In this document: piece by piece, positions 16,930 to 26,415 of the stretch | How positions within the stretch are numbered: the first letter of the stretch is position 1 | Layout: every line of letters begins with the position of its first letter | Assembly (NCBI GenBank): GCA_965183885.1 | Contig: OZ238992.1 | Coordinates: forward strand, 372,001 to 436,000 | Direction: 5' to 3' | DNA length: 64,000 bases | Origin: UWMA-0277 sp965183885 | GTDB lineage: Bacteria > Bacteroidota > Bacteroidia > Flavobacteriales > BACL11 | The notes under the pieces: generated by a model | Told to the model about the DNA's origin: nothing | The model's input: the letters and a program-made list of their open reading frames with translations, nothing else | Database searches by the model: none | Program-made: the position numbers and the translations under genes

Positions 16930-17304
16930 TTAGTTAAGTAAAGAAGAGAATTTCTCTTTGTTTTCAACAAGGAACCAGACATTAAGAAGCAATAAAATAA
17001 GCCCCATAACAAATCCAGCAGGATCTAAAAAAATATGTATTAAAAAGATATTTACCGTTATAGGCATCATTAGCACTGCCCCTAAAGCATTGTATTTTTT
17101 AGTAATAATTAAAGCTCCAGCTAATAGCTCAACTATACCAACTAAAGGAAACATATAAATACTTGCTCCTAAAGCACCCATTAAAGCTCCTGCAGCCTCA
17201 GTCATTTCTGGCATTTCCATGTAGTTTAAAAACTTGTTTAATCCTGAGTTTACCATCATAAGCCCGAACAGAATTCTGGCTCCCATAAAAATTTTGTTTT
17301 TCAT
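16930..17304 (-). CDS. DoxX family membrane protein
   Basis: The 124-residue protein has four hydrophobic helices and the DoxX-type opening (ILFGLMMVNSGLNKFLNYME) with the GIVELLAGALI segment. DoxX proteins sit in the inner membrane and are associated with redox or quinone chemistry, though the biochemical role is not settled. It lies 37 bases downstream of a YceI gene and a MarR regulator on the same strand, a grouping that suggests a stress-responsive or redox operon. A hairpin terminator follows. Confidence 0.75.
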   Translation of the reverse strand: MKNKIFMGARILFGLMMVNSGLNKFLNYMEMPEMTEAAGALMGALGASIYMFPLVGIVELLAGALIITKKYNALGAVLMMPITVNIFLIHIFLDPAGFVMGLILLLLNVWFLVENKEKFSSLLN

Positions 17305-17341
17305 AATTGTATATTTTAAATTAGTTTAATTAGTTCTTTTC

Positions 17342-18001
17342 TTATTTTGTTAACCTTATATCTATAGTAAACCCTATATCATTTGCAATTAAGTAGTCAA
17401 TAGGAACACCTGCAGTACCCTCTGTATTATAACTCAATCCCCAATCTCTTCTATCTACAGAGAAATCTTCTGATTTTATGCTTACTGAATCATCTAACAC
17501 ACTAATATTTGCGTTAAAAGTAATACTCTTAGTCACTCCTAAAATAGTTAAATTACCGCCAATTACTGAAGAATAATCTCCCTCCGTATTAGACACACTT
17601 GTTAGCTCAAATTTTGAAGTTGGATATTGCTCAACATTAAAAAAATCTGCAGACTGTAAATGCCCTGCTAACTTTGCAATTTCTTCTGCTCCTTCTGGAA
17701 AACTTTCTACTTTAATTGCTGACATATCTATCTCAACACTTGCATTAGTAAGAACATTATTACTTACTACAACTTCTGCATTTTTTATTGCAATTTTTCC
17801 GTATCGTTCTTGCACTCCTCCTAAATGAGATGCTCTCCAGTTAACATAGCTTTCATCACTAATAACATTATAACTCTCAAAGTTTTCAGACTGGTTTACA
17901 TGCACTTCTTTAGCATCTGTAGCATCTACTTTTTTGCCATTATTTGTGCACGAACTAAGTACAGCTCCAACTACAAGTACTGTTAAAATTGTTTTTTTCA
18001 T
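17342..18001 (-). CDS. YceI family lipoprotein
   Basis: I place the start at 18001, giving 219 residues beginning MKKTILTVLVVGAVLSSCTN, a lipoprotein signal with lipobox LSSC; a longer frame from 18040 would overlap the regulator gene. The mature part is a YceI lipocalin-like barrel: SYVNWRASHLGG, SVEIDMSAIKVES, HLQSADFFNVEQYPTSKFEL and the late GVTKSITFNA. YceI proteins bind isoprenoid or other lipids in the periplasm. It starts seven bases after the MarR stop and precedes doxX, so the three form one unit. Confidence 0.85.
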   Translation of the reverse strand: MKKTILTVLVVGAVLSSCTNNGKKVDATDAKEVHVNQSENFESYNVISDESYVNWRASHLGGVQERYGKIAIKNAEVVVSNNVLTNASVEIDMSAIKVESFPEGAEEIAKLAGHLQSADFFNVEQYPTSKFELTSVSNTEGDYSSVIGGNLTILGVTKSITFNANISVLDDSVSIKSEDFSVDRRDWGLSYNTEGTAGVPIDYLIANDIGFTIDIRLTK

Positions 18002-18008
18002 TTTATAA

Positions 18009-18473
18009 TTAAATTTGGTTAATAATTCTAAATTTATCAAGGATACGACTTGCTATTAAAGCCTCCTCTTCTGTTATTGCATTTTCCATATTTTCCTTAA
18101 AACTACCAGACTCTGCCTCTACATCAATTAACAACTGTAAGCCTTTAGCTGTTATTGTAAGCTCTACCTTTCTTCTATCATTAGGACAAGAAAAACGATT
18201 TATTAATTCTTTTGCCAATAACTTATCTACTAAACGAGAAACATTAGAAGTAGTATCTAGCATCCTACCATGCATATCTTTCACTGAAATAGGATTTCCT
18301 TTTTGCCCTCTTAATATTCTCAACACATTAAACTGCTGACTAGTAATTGAAAATTGCTTCAGCATCCTATTATTAAACAAGGTAAATTGATTCCCTGTGT
18401 ATATTATATTTATTAATAAACGCTGATGCTCTGACTCAAAACTTCCTTGCTGTATTTCCTGCTCTATTTTCAT
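18009..18473 (-). CDS. MarR family transcriptional regulator
   Basis: The 154-residue protein is taken from ATG 18473 (MKIEQEIQQGSF), since the upstream in-frame 16 residues cover the presumed promoter region. It shows a MarR winged helix: SITSQQFNVLRILRGQ, the recognition-helix region DTTSNVSRLVDKLLAKELI and the wing RFSCPNDRRKVELTITAKG. MarR proteins are usually dimeric repressors released by small ligands or oxidation. It heads the yceI-doxX unit, and a perfect palindrome lies 26 bases upstream of the chosen start, so autoregulation is likely. Confidence 0.85.
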   Translation of the reverse strand: MKIEQEIQQGSFESEHQRLLINIIYTGNQFTLFNNRMLKQFSITSQQFNVLRILRGQKGNPISVKDMHGRMLDTTSNVSRLVDKLLAKELINRFSCPNDRRKVELTITAKGLQLLIDVEAESGSFKENMENAITEEEALIASRILDKFRIINQI

Positions 18474-18498
18474 AAATAATTTTTGACGCCGCAAATAT

Positions 18499-18510
18499 AT
18501 GTAATTACAT
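18499..18510. promoter_or_regulatory. palindrome, candidate MarR operator
   Basis: ATGTAATTACAT is a perfect 12-base palindrome, with a second short palindrome (TGTACA) 4 bases on. It lies 26 bases upstream of the MarR start and in the shared region with the divergent gene at 18602. MarR proteins typically bind such AT-rich inverted repeats; the assignment is by position. Confidence 0.45.
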
Positions 18511-18601
18511 TTAATGTACATACATCTTTTTTAAGAAATTTTAATTTACTAGGTTTGAAAGATATTTTTTATCTTTACAGAAATGTATAAAGCATACTAC
18601 T

Positions 18602-18997
18602 ATGGACTACTTCACAATTGAAATTATGATCGTTAAGTTTTGGGGATATTTCTTTCTAGCCTTTTCAATACCATTACTTATGAGTAACGAAGCTAGAAAA
18701 GGGTTAATTGAAATATCAAAAGACAAAGTTTTTATATACACAAGTGGTTTTTTATCACTAATGATAAGCATACCACTAGTACTTATAAATAATGTATGGA
18801 GAGCCGATATAGTTGGACTCACTACCTTAATGGCTTGGTTTGGGATTATTAAAGGTATGATTAGGCTTTATAAGCCTCAAATTGTAATAGATATGAGCGA
18901 TAAATATAATGATAAAAGTATGAAAGTTATATCTTGGATTGTATTACTTATTGGAATAGGGTTTACCTATGCGGGATACAACCCTTACTGGTGTTAA
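18602..18997 (+). CDS. four-helix membrane protein of unknown function
   Basis: The 131-residue protein has four hydrophobic segments (about 8-28, 44-62, 68-88 and 108-127) and ends in YNPYWC. I do not recognise a characterised family. It is transcribed divergently from the MarR/YceI/DoxX unit and shares its upstream region, so regulation by the same repressor is possible. It ends 39 bases before the convergent stop of the nuclease-like gene. Confidence 0.6.
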   Translation: MDYFTIEIMIVKFWGYFFLAFSIPLLMSNEARKGLIEISKDKVFIYTSGFLSLMISIPLVLINNVWRADIVGLTTLMAWFGIIKGMIRLYKPQIVIDMSDKYNDKSMKVISWIVLLIGIGFTYAGYNPYWC

Positions 18998-19036
18998 TGC
19001 TAATGGCAAACAGGAAGAAAGCAATAAAAACAAAGA

Positions 19037-19483
19037 CTAGTACTGAGGAACTTCCTCTAAAAAGGTAATCTTATTATTTTCATAATCCATAGCACAACAA
19101 AAATGTTGTAAACCATTAGTTACCACTAAGAAATCTACTCTTAACTGAAAATTATATTTTGCAATCTGATTAAAAGCATCTTGTGTAATTTTTACCTCTG
19201 GAGCCTTACATTCCACAATCACATTTGCCTTTCCTTCAGTAGTATACAAAACAATATCAGCTCTAGTAGATTGCCCATTATACTTTATCATTTTCTCCAC
19301 ACCCATTAAGCCCAGAGGGTATTTTTTTTCTAAATTCAAATAATGAATAAAATGTTGGCGCACCCACTCTTCAGGGGTTAAAACCAAATATTTTTTTCTT
19401 ACTGCATCAAAAACTTGCATAGTCTCCTCAACTAATTTAATTTTGAGGGCTGCATTAGGTAAATTTAATTGAGGCATTTTCAT
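19037..19483 (-). CDS. small protein related to type I restriction enzyme R N-terminal domain
   Basis: The 148-residue protein corresponds to the stand-alone HSDR_N family: PEEWVRQHFIHYL, then RADIVLYTTEGKANVIVECKAPE, which contains the D-x(n)-E-x-K nuclease signature, and a final FLVVTNG. Many Bacteroidota carry this as a single-gene core family with no restriction system nearby, and none is visible here. Function is therefore uncertain; nuclease activity is plausible because the catalytic residues are retained. It is divergent from holA with only 13 bases between the starts. Confidence 0.75.
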   Translation of the reverse strand: MKMPQLNLPNAALKIKLVEETMQVFDAVRKKYLVLTPEEWVRQHFIHYLNLEKKYPLGLMGVEKMIKYNGQSTRADIVLYTTEGKANVIVECKAPEVKITQDAFNQIAKYNFQLRVDFLVVTNGLQHFCCAMDYENNKITFLEEVPQY

Positions 19484-19496
19484 AAAAGCAAAATAA

Positions 19497-20498
19497 GTGA
19501 ATTATAAAGAAATTATATCATCAATCTCAAAGAAAGATTATAAACCCGTATATTTTTTAATGGGGGATGAAGCTTATTATATTGATAAGTTAGCTAATGT
19601 TTTTTCCAAAGATATTCTTAGCACAGAAGAACAAGAATTCAATCAAGTTACTCTTTATGGTAAAGACATTGAAACTGCACAAATTATTACTGAAGCAAAA
19701 CAATACCCTTTTGGAGCTGAGAAAAGAATTGTTATCATTAAAGAAGCACAACACCTTAAAGATATTGACTTACTCGATTCTTACCTAGATCAACCCCTAC
19801 CTTCTACCCTACTGGTTATTTGCTACAAAGGAAAATCAATAGATAAACGAAAGAAGTTTGGAAAAACACTTAGTAAAAAATGTATAGTATTTGAAAGCAA
19901 GAAACTATACGATAATAAAATACCAGCCTGGATAAATAACTACGTAACTGAAAATGGCTTCTCAATCAATAATAGCGCTACAGCTGTTCTTTCTGAATAC
20001 CTAGGAAGTAACTTGTCAAAAATAACCAATGAGTTAGATAAACTAATGCTTGTTGTAAAAAAAGAAGAGCAAATAACTACAGCATTAATTGAACATCATA
20101 TAGGTATTAGTAAGGATTATAATGTATTTGAATTACAAAATGCTTTAGGAAAAAAGGAAGTTGTAAAAGCAAACAGGATCATTAATCATTTTGCAACCAA
20201 CCCAAGAGGCAATAATATTGTTCCAATATTAGGAGCCTTATTTTCTTATTTTCAAAAAATAATGACTTATCATTTCTTAGAAGACAAAAGCCCTAAAGCT
20301 GCTGCAATTGCATTAAAAGTAAATCCTTTCTTTATTAGTCAGTACCAGACAGCTGCTCAGAACTATAGCAAAAGGCAGCTCTTTTATATTTTTGAATATT
20401 TAAAAGACTATGATCTTAAAAGCAAAGGGGTAAATAACAAAAGCACCAATCAAGAAGGGCTTTTAAAAGAATTAATTTTTAAAATATTACATACCTAA
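19497..20498 (+). CDS. holA: DNA polymerase III delta subunit
   Basis: The 333-residue protein has the HolA layout: an N-terminal ATPase-like domain (KPVYFLMGDEAYYIDKLANV; AKQYPFGAEKRIVIIKEA), a central helical domain (LGSNLSKITNELDKLML) and a C-terminal collar domain (FELQNALGKK through KDYDLKSKGVN). It forms part of the clamp loader that opens the sliding clamp for the replicative polymerase. The start is GTG at 19497. As is normal for delta, the P-loop is absent. Confidence 0.9.
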   Translation: MNYKEIISSISKKDYKPVYFLMGDEAYYIDKLANVFSKDILSTEEQEFNQVTLYGKDIETAQIITEAKQYPFGAEKRIVIIKEAQHLKDIDLLDSYLDQPLPSTLLVICYKGKSIDKRKKFGKTLSKKCIVFESKKLYDNKIPAWINNYVTENGFSINNSATAVLSEYLGSNLSKITNELDKLMLVVKKEEQITTALIEHHIGISKDYNVFELQNALGKKEVVKANRIINHFATNPRGNNIVPILGALFSYFQKIMTYHFLEDKSPKAAAIALKVNPFFISQYQTAAQNYSKRQLFYIFEYLKDYDLKSKGVNNKSTNQEGLLKELIFKILHT

Positions 20499-20585
20499 AA
20501 AACGTTATCCACCTCAGTAAGAATCAATAAAAAAATAGAGAATTCACCTTTATCTAAAATCTGAATTACATCAGACTTAAATAGT

Positions 20586-20593
20586 TACATTTG
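20586..20593 (+). promoter_or_regulatory. TAnnTTTG -7 promoter element of the TonB receptor gene
   Basis: TACATTTG followed by C matches the Bacteroidota -7 consensus TAnnTTTG and lies 18 bases before the ATG at 20611. No convincing -33 TTG is seen at the standard distance, so the promoter may need an activator. Confidence 0.6.
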
Positions 20594-20610
20594 CAAACTA
20601 ATTTTATATC

Positions 20611-22866
20611 ATGAATAAACTAATACTTTTTCTATCCACTTTACTTTTAAGCACAACTGTATTTTCACAAACAGGAAATATTAGAGGCTTTGTTTATGAA
20701 AAAGAAAGTGGAGAACCAATAATGTTCTGTAATGTATTTCTAAAAGGTACAACTATTGGAGCCCCTACTGATATTAATGGAATGTATAATATAGCAAAAG
20801 TAAAAGCAGGCGACTACACTATCATGGTTACTTATATTGGCTATGACACTACCGAGGTAAATATAAGCTTAAAAGCTGGGCAGGTTTTAAGCAAAAACCT
20901 TGAGATATCTGAGTCCAGTATTAAACTTAATGAAGTAAAAATATCTGCTGAAAGAGCTGAAATGAAAACTGAGGTAAAAGCCGCTGCAATTAAAATTTCT
21001 AAGCAAGATATGGAAATGATACCTACTATTGGTGGTGAGCCAGATTTAGCACAGTATATGCAAGTTATTCCTGGAGTTGTATTTACTGGAGATCAAGGAG
21101 GACAACTTTACATTAGAGGAGGTTCTCCTATACAGAACAAAGTATTATTAGACGGAATGACAATCTATAGTCCTTTCCACTCTATTGGTCTGTTTTCAGT
21201 ATTTGATACTGATATCATAAGAAATACAGATGTATATACTGGAGGTTTTAGCGCTGAGTATGGAGGTAGGGTTTCTTCAATTATGGACATAAAGACTATT
21301 GATGGAAATAAGAAAAAGATGGGAGGAAAACTATCTGCAAATACTTTTGGATCTAAACTTTTTGTTGAAGGACCTTTAAGCAATAGTGGAAAATCATCTT
21401 TTGTTTTTTCTGGAAAAACCTCTTATCTTGACAAAAGTTCAGAATTATTCTACAAAGAACCTATTCTTTTCTTTGATGATAAAGGCTTACCTTATTCTTA
21501 TACTGATTTATATGGAAAATTCTCATTACACGGAGATAATGGAAGCAAGGTTAATGTGTTTGGATTCAATTTTAAAGACAATGTTAATTACGAAAATATT
21601 TCAAAATTAAATTGGGAATCATCAGGTATCGGTTCTGAATTTATTTTAATACCAGGAGGATCTCCAGTACTTATTGAAGGAAATTTTGCATACTCTTCCT
21701 ATAACATTTCATTAGATGAAGCTTCATCTCCTCTAAGAGAAAGTGGTATTGAAGGTTTTAATATGGGCTTTGACTTCACTTCTTTTCAACCAAAAGGAAA
21801 AATAAAATACGGGTTTGACATTCATGGTTTCTCAACTGATTTTACTACTTATAATTCAGTGAATTCAAAAATTGAGCAAAATGAAAATACATCTGAATTT
21901 TCAGCTTATATAAACTATCAGTTCAGTACTACTCGATGGATTATTGAACCTGGATTCAGATTTCAGAAATACACTTTAGGGTCTTCTCCTGAACCAAGAC
22001 TTGGAATGAAATACATTGCTAGTGATCGCATGAGGTTTAAACTATCAACAGGACTTTACTCTCAAAACATACTAAGCACAACATCCGATAGAGATGTTGT
22101 AAGTTTATTCTCAGGAATAATATCTTCACCTGAAGAAATTCCTTTACAAGAAGATGGAACCGCCTACCAAAGTAAATTTCAAAAAGCAAGACACTTAATT
22201 GCAGGAATTGAATATGATGTAAACAGAATGATTGACTTCCAAATTGAAGGATATATTAAGGACTTCACACAACTTACAAATATTAATAGAAATATGACTT
22301 CCAATGAGGACAACTCCTTTATTATTGAAACTGGAGTAGCAAAAGGAGTTGATGTACTGGTGAAATTCAAGACTAAGAAACTATATGTTTGGGCTGTTTA
22401 TTCTTTAGGAGAAATCACAAGAAATGATGGCAACAGAACTTATGCACCTCATTTTGACAGAAGGCATAATGTAAACTTTGTTACTTCTTATAAATTTGGC
22501 AAAAATGATAGTTGGAAAGCTGATATGAGATGGAACTTAGGGTCAGGGTTCCCATTTACACAAACACAAGGATTTTATGAAAACTTAGATTTTGCAGATG
22601 GTATTGGTACTGACTACACTACTGCAAATGGAGAGCTTGGAATTGAATACGCTAATCTGAATGAGGGAAGACTTCCTTACTACCACAGACTAGATGCATC
22701 AGTTTCAAAAACTATTAAACTAAGTAAGTCTTCAACCCTTGACATGACAGCATCAGTAACCAATGCTTATAACAGAGAAAACATTTTCTACTTTAACAGA
22801 GTAAAATATGAAAGAGTAAATCAGCTTCCAATTATGCCAAGTTTTGGAGCAAGCATCACATTTTAA
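20611..22866 (+). CDS. TonB-dependent outer membrane receptor
   Basis: The 751-residue protein has a signal peptide (ending VFSQT), a carboxypeptidase-regulatory-like beta-sandwich domain (about 22-100, GNIRGFVYEKESGEPIMFCN), a plug domain (about 120-230, with LYIRGGSPIQNKVLLDGM) and a C-terminal barrel ending in an aromatic strand (PSFGASITF). Such receptors import large ligands using TonB energy. No SusD-like partner follows, so a glycan-uptake pair is unlikely; the substrate cannot be told. It appears to be monocistronic. Confidence 0.9.
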   Translation: MNKLILFLSTLLLSTTVFSQTGNIRGFVYEKESGEPIMFCNVFLKGTTIGAPTDINGMYNIAKVKAGDYTIMVTYIGYDTTEVNISLKAGQVLSKNLEISESSIKLNEVKISAERAEMKTEVKAAAIKISKQDMEMIPTIGGEPDLAQYMQVIPGVVFTGDQGGQLYIRGGSPIQNKVLLDGMTIYSPFHSIGLFSVFDTDIIRNTDVYTGGFSAEYGGRVSSIMDIKTIDGNKKKMGGKLSANTFGSKLFVEGPLSNSGKSSFVFSGKTSYLDKSSELFYKEPILFFDDKGLPYSYTDLYGKFSLHGDNGSKVNVFGFNFKDNVNYENISKLNWESSGIGSEFILIPGGSPVLIEGNFAYSSYNISLDEASSPLRESGIEGFNMGFDFTSFQPKGKIKYGFDIHGFSTDFTTYNSVNSKIEQNENTSEFSAYINYQFSTTRWIIEPGFRFQKYTLGSSPEPRLGMKYIASDRMRFKLSTGLYSQNILSTTSDRDVVSLFSGIISSPEEIPLQEDGTAYQSKFQKARHLIAGIEYDVNRMIDFQIEGYIKDFTQLTNINRNMTSNEDNSFIIETGVAKGVDVLVKFKTKKLYVWAVYSLGEITRNDGNRTYAPHFDRRHNVNFVTSYKFGKNDSWKADMRWNLGSGFPFTQTQGFYENLDFADGIGTDYTTANGELGIEYANLNEGRLPYYHRLDASVSKTIKLSKSSTLDMTASVTNAYNRENIFYFNRVKYERVNQLPIMPSFGASITF

Positions 22867-22901
22867 ACAAGTTACATTCTTTAAAAAACTTTTGATAATT
22901 A

Positions 22902-22919
22902 ATTAAGGAAGTCCTTAAT
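22902..22919. promoter_or_regulatory. inverted repeat upstream of pyrG
   Basis: ATTAAGGA and TCCTTAAT form a perfect 8-base inverted repeat around AG. It lies 17 bases upstream of the pyrG -7 element, covering the expected -33 region, so it could be an operator. It has no T run behind it, which argues against a terminator for the receptor gene. Confidence 0.35.
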
Positions 22920-22935
22920 AATAAGTTCTAAATAG

Positions 22936-22943
22936 TATTTTTG
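22936..22943 (+). promoter_or_regulatory. TAnnTTTG -7 promoter element of pyrG
   Basis: TATTTTTG followed by CA matches the Bacteroidota -7 consensus and lies 25 bases before the GTG start of pyrG. Confidence 0.6.
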
Positions 22944-22967
22944 CATAAACAAAAACTACTGTAAACT

Positions 22968-24581
22968 GTGAGTAATACTCCTACAAAATACATATTCGTA
23001 ACAGGTGGTGTAACATCATCATTAGGAAAAGGAATCATTTCGGCATCATTAGGTAAATTACTTACTGCCCGAGGATATTCAGTAACGATACAAAAACTAG
23101 ATCCATATATTAATGTTGATCCAGGTACTATGAACCCTTATGAACACGGAGAGTGTTTTGTGACGGATGATGGTGCTGAAACAGATTTAGATCTTGGGCA
23201 TTATGAAAGGTTCTTAAACAATAGCACTTCACAGGCTAACAATGTTACTACTGGAAGAATCTATCAAACTGTAATCCAAAAAGAAAGAAAAGGTGATTAC
23301 CTTGGGAAAACTGTTCAAATTATTCCTCATATTACTGACGAGATAAAAAGAAGAATTCAGTTACTAGGAGAAACAGGAAAATTTGATTTTGTAATAACTG
23401 AAATTGGAGGTACTGTTGGTGACATTGAGGCTCTACCTTATATTGAAGCTGTTAGACAATTAAAATGGGAACTAGAAGACTCAGCTCTTTTTATCCACTT
23501 AACATTAGTACCTTACTTAGCTGCAGCAGGTGAGTTAAAAACAAAGCCAACCCAACACTCTGTTAAAACATTATTAGAGTCAGGAATACAACCTGATATT
23601 TTAGTATGCCGTACAGAACACCCTTTAGGTTCTGAGATAAAAAGAAAAGTAGCACGATTTTGTAATGTTGAGCGTGATGCAGTTATTGAATCAATGGATG
23701 CTTCTACTATATATGAAGTACCTTTATTAATGCAAAAAGAAGGCTTGGACAAAGTAGTATTACGCAAACTAGGCTTAACAGATAATACTGAAGTAAAACT
23801 AGAGCAATGGTGCAATTTCTTAGAGGGGTTACAAAATCCAGAGCAAGAAATAACTATAGGTTTAGTGGGTAAATATGTTGAACTACAAGATGCCTACAAA
23901 TCAATATCAGAAGCAATTATTCATGCTGGAGCAAAAAATGCATGTAAGGTAAAAGTAAATTGGATACATGCTGAAGAAATAAACAGTGATAATGTTGCAG
24001 AAAAATTAGCAGGACTTAGCGGTGTTTTAGTCGCTCCTGGATTTGGTGATAGAGGAATCGAAGGAAAAATTACTGCAATAAAACATATTAGAGAAAATAA
24101 CATTCCATTTTTAGGAATTTGTTTAGGAATGCAATCAGCTGTAATTGAATATGCGCGAAATGTTTTGGGACTAAAAGATGCAAATTCAGTAGAAATGAAC
24201 CCAGAAACTACTGCCCCTGTAATTAACCTAATGGAAGAGCAAAAAGAGGTTACTGAAAAAGGAGGGACTATGAGATTAGGAGCTTATGACTGCCATATTA
24301 ATAAAAATTCAAACGTTTATAATGCCTACCTGAAAACTGAAATAAGCGAACGTCATAGGCACAGATTTGAGTTTAATAATACATATCTGGAAGACTTTGA
24401 AAAATCAGGAATGGTTGCTACTGGTCTAAACCCAAAAAATAACTTAGTTGAAATTGTAGAAATCCCAAACCACCCTTGGTTTGTTGGAGTTCAATTTCAT
24501 CCAGAATATAAAAGTACTGTTGCAAACCCCCATCCATTATTCTGTGGATTTATAGAGGCTTGTATCAACAATAAAAAATAG
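22968..24581 (+). CDS. pyrG: CTP synthase
   Basis: The 537-residue enzyme makes CTP from UTP, ATP and glutamine. The N-terminal amidoligase domain (about 1-268) starts KYIFVTGGVTSSLGKGI and carries DPYINVDPGTMNPYEHGE. The C-terminal class I glutaminase domain carries the nucleophile in GICLGMQ and the His-Glu pair in QFHPEYKS. Length and domain order are standard. The start codon is GTG at 22968. It is followed nine bases later by yidC, so the two are likely co-transcribed. Confidence 0.97.
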   Translation: MSNTPTKYIFVTGGVTSSLGKGIISASLGKLLTARGYSVTIQKLDPYINVDPGTMNPYEHGECFVTDDGAETDLDLGHYERFLNNSTSQANNVTTGRIYQTVIQKERKGDYLGKTVQIIPHITDEIKRRIQLLGETGKFDFVITEIGGTVGDIEALPYIEAVRQLKWELEDSALFIHLTLVPYLAAAGELKTKPTQHSVKTLLESGIQPDILVCRTEHPLGSEIKRKVARFCNVERDAVIESMDASTIYEVPLLMQKEGLDKVVLRKLGLTDNTEVKLEQWCNFLEGLQNPEQEITIGLVGKYVELQDAYKSISEAIIHAGAKNACKVKVNWIHAEEINSDNVAEKLAGLSGVLVAPGFGDRGIEGKITAIKHIRENNIPFLGICLGMQSAVIEYARNVLGLKDANSVEMNPETTAPVINLMEEQKEVTEKGGTMRLGAYDCHINKNSNVYNAYLKTEISERHRHRFEFNNTYLEDFEKSGMVATGLNPKNNLVEIVEIPNHPWFVGVQFHPEYKSTVANPHPLFCGFIEACINNKK

Positions 24582-24590
24582 TATCTACAC

Positions 24591-26414
24591 ATGAAACAAT
24601 ACGATAAAAATTCACTGATTGGCTTTGTACTAATGGCTATTATTCTTATAGTTTTTAACACTTTCTTCTTCCCTGACATACCGCAAGAGGATGCTACAAA
24701 AGCAATTTCTACTACTCAAGAAGTAACAACAAGCACTACTCAAGTTACAGAAGCAAACCCAGCAAAAAATATACTTGCTCCTATAAAAAATGATTCAATA
24801 ATAAACAAAGAGCACATTGCTGCTTATGGTATTTTTGCTAATGCTGCTACAGGAGATGATGCTGTTCAAGTAATTGAAAATGATAAGCTAAAAATTACTG
24901 TTGCGAATAAGGGGGGACGTATTACATCTGTTATTCTTAAAGATTATCAAACTTATGATTCTTTACCTCTAGATTTATTTGATGCTGATTCTTCAAAATT
25001 CAACTTACAATTTACAACAGGACATCATATTAATACTGCTGATTTATATTTCACTGCTGAACAGAGTAATAATGTGTTAAGCATGAAGTTAATTGCTGAT
25101 GCTAACCATTATGTTGAGTACCTATATACCCTAAGTGATGATTACCTAATTGACTTTTCAATCAACTTTGTAGGGATGGAGAATATTATTCCTTCAGGTG
25201 TAAACTACATGAACTTAGAGTGGCAAATGAATACGCCACAAACTGAAAAAAGCAAATCTAATCAGGATATGTATACTGGTATTTATTACCAATACAGTGC
25301 TGACAATGAAGTAGATTACTTGAGTTTAACATCAACTGATGAAGATGAAGTAAACTCTAGACTAAATTGGGTTGCTTTTAAGCAGCAGTTTTTTAGTGCT
25401 ATCTTTATTTCAAAAAATGGGTTTGAGAAACCAACAAATTTGGTATCTACAAAAAATGAAAATTCAAAATATATAAAAGACCTATCTGCTCAATTTGAAT
25501 TACCATACAATCATAATAGAGATGAGAGCTTAAGTTTTCAGTTCTTCTTTGGTCCTAATAACTTTAAAGACCTACAAAGCTACAATTCAGGATTTGAAGA
25601 ATTAGTACCACTTGGGTGGGGTATTTTTGGATGGGTAAATGAGTACATTATCATTAACCTATTTGACTTCCTAAGCAAGTACTTCTCATCTTACGGAATA
25701 ATTATCCTTATCCTAACACTAATCATTAAATTAGGACTTTCCCCTTTTACTTATAAAGCATTTTTATCACAAGCAAAAATGAAGGTCTTAAAGCCTGAAA
25801 TTGACAAGCTTAACGAAAAGCATAAAAGTAAAGACCCAATGAAAGCGCAACAAGAGACTATGGGGCTTTACCGTAAAGTAGGTGTTAACCCTATGGGTGG
25901 TTGTTTACCTATGCTGTTCCAGTTCCCAATACTAATTGCAATGTTTAGATTCTTTCCTGCTTCTATTGAGTTAAGACAGCAAAGCTTCCTTTGGGCTGAT
26001 GATTTATCAGCATATGACTCTATATATAATCTTGGTTTTGAAATTCCATTTTATGGTGACCATATTAGTTTATTTACACTACTAATGACTATTTCAACCT
26101 TGCTTTATACTAGAATGAATAGTTCAATGGCAACAGGACAAATGGCACAAATGAAATGGATGATGTACTTAATGCCTATTATGTTCCTAGGGTTCTTTAA
26201 CAACTATGCTGCTGGTCTTTCATACTACTACTTCTTAGCAAATATGTTTACTTTTACGCAACAATACTTCATGAAACGTTTTATTGATGAAGATGCAATA
26301 TTAGCACAATTAGAAGCTAATAAAAAGAAACCTGCAAAACCAAAATCTAAATTTCAAAAGAAATTAGAGGCAATGCAAAAGCAACAAGAGCAACAACTTA
26401 AAAAAAGAAAATAA
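24591..26414 (+). CDS. yidC: membrane protein insertase YidC
   Basis: The 607-residue protein inserts and folds inner-membrane proteins, alone or with SecYEG. It has an N-terminal transmembrane helix (about 8-24), a large periplasmic domain (about 60-330) and the conserved C-terminal insertase core with five helices, including MGGCLPMLFQFPILIAMFRFF and the positively charged cytoplasmic loop. The C-terminus is Lys/Gln-rich (KKPAKPKSKFQKK), as in other long YidC proteins, for ribosome contact. It follows pyrG closely. Confidence 0.95.
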   Translation: MKQYDKNSLIGFVLMAIILIVFNTFFFPDIPQEDATKAISTTQEVTTSTTQVTEANPAKNILAPIKNDSIINKEHIAAYGIFANAATGDDAVQVIENDKLKITVANKGGRITSVILKDYQTYDSLPLDLFDADSSKFNLQFTTGHHINTADLYFTAEQSNNVLSMKLIADANHYVEYLYTLSDDYLIDFSINFVGMENIIPSGVNYMNLEWQMNTPQTEKSKSNQDMYTGIYYQYSADNEVDYLSLTSTDEDEVNSRLNWVAFKQQFFSAIFISKNGFEKPTNLVSTKNENSKYIKDLSAQFELPYNHNRDESLSFQFFFGPNNFKDLQSYNSGFEELVPLGWGIFGWVNEYIIINLFDFLSKYFSSYGIIILILTLIIKLGLSPFTYKAFLSQAKMKVLKPEIDKLNEKHKSKDPMKAQQETMGLYRKVGVNPMGGCLPMLFQFPILIAMFRFFPASIELRQQSFLWADDLSAYDSIYNLGFEIPFYGDHISLFTLLMTISTLLYTRMNSSMATGQMAQMKWMMYLMPIMFLGFFNNYAAGLSYYYFLANMFTFTQQYFMKRFIDEDAILAQLEANKKKPAKPKSKFQKKLEAMQKQQEQQLKKRK

Positions 26415-26415
26415 C

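Noticed and set aside
19037..19483. Restriction-modification system
   Set aside because: Only a stand-alone HSDR_N-like gene is present, a common Bacteroidota core gene; no methylase, specificity subunit or helicase is nearby.
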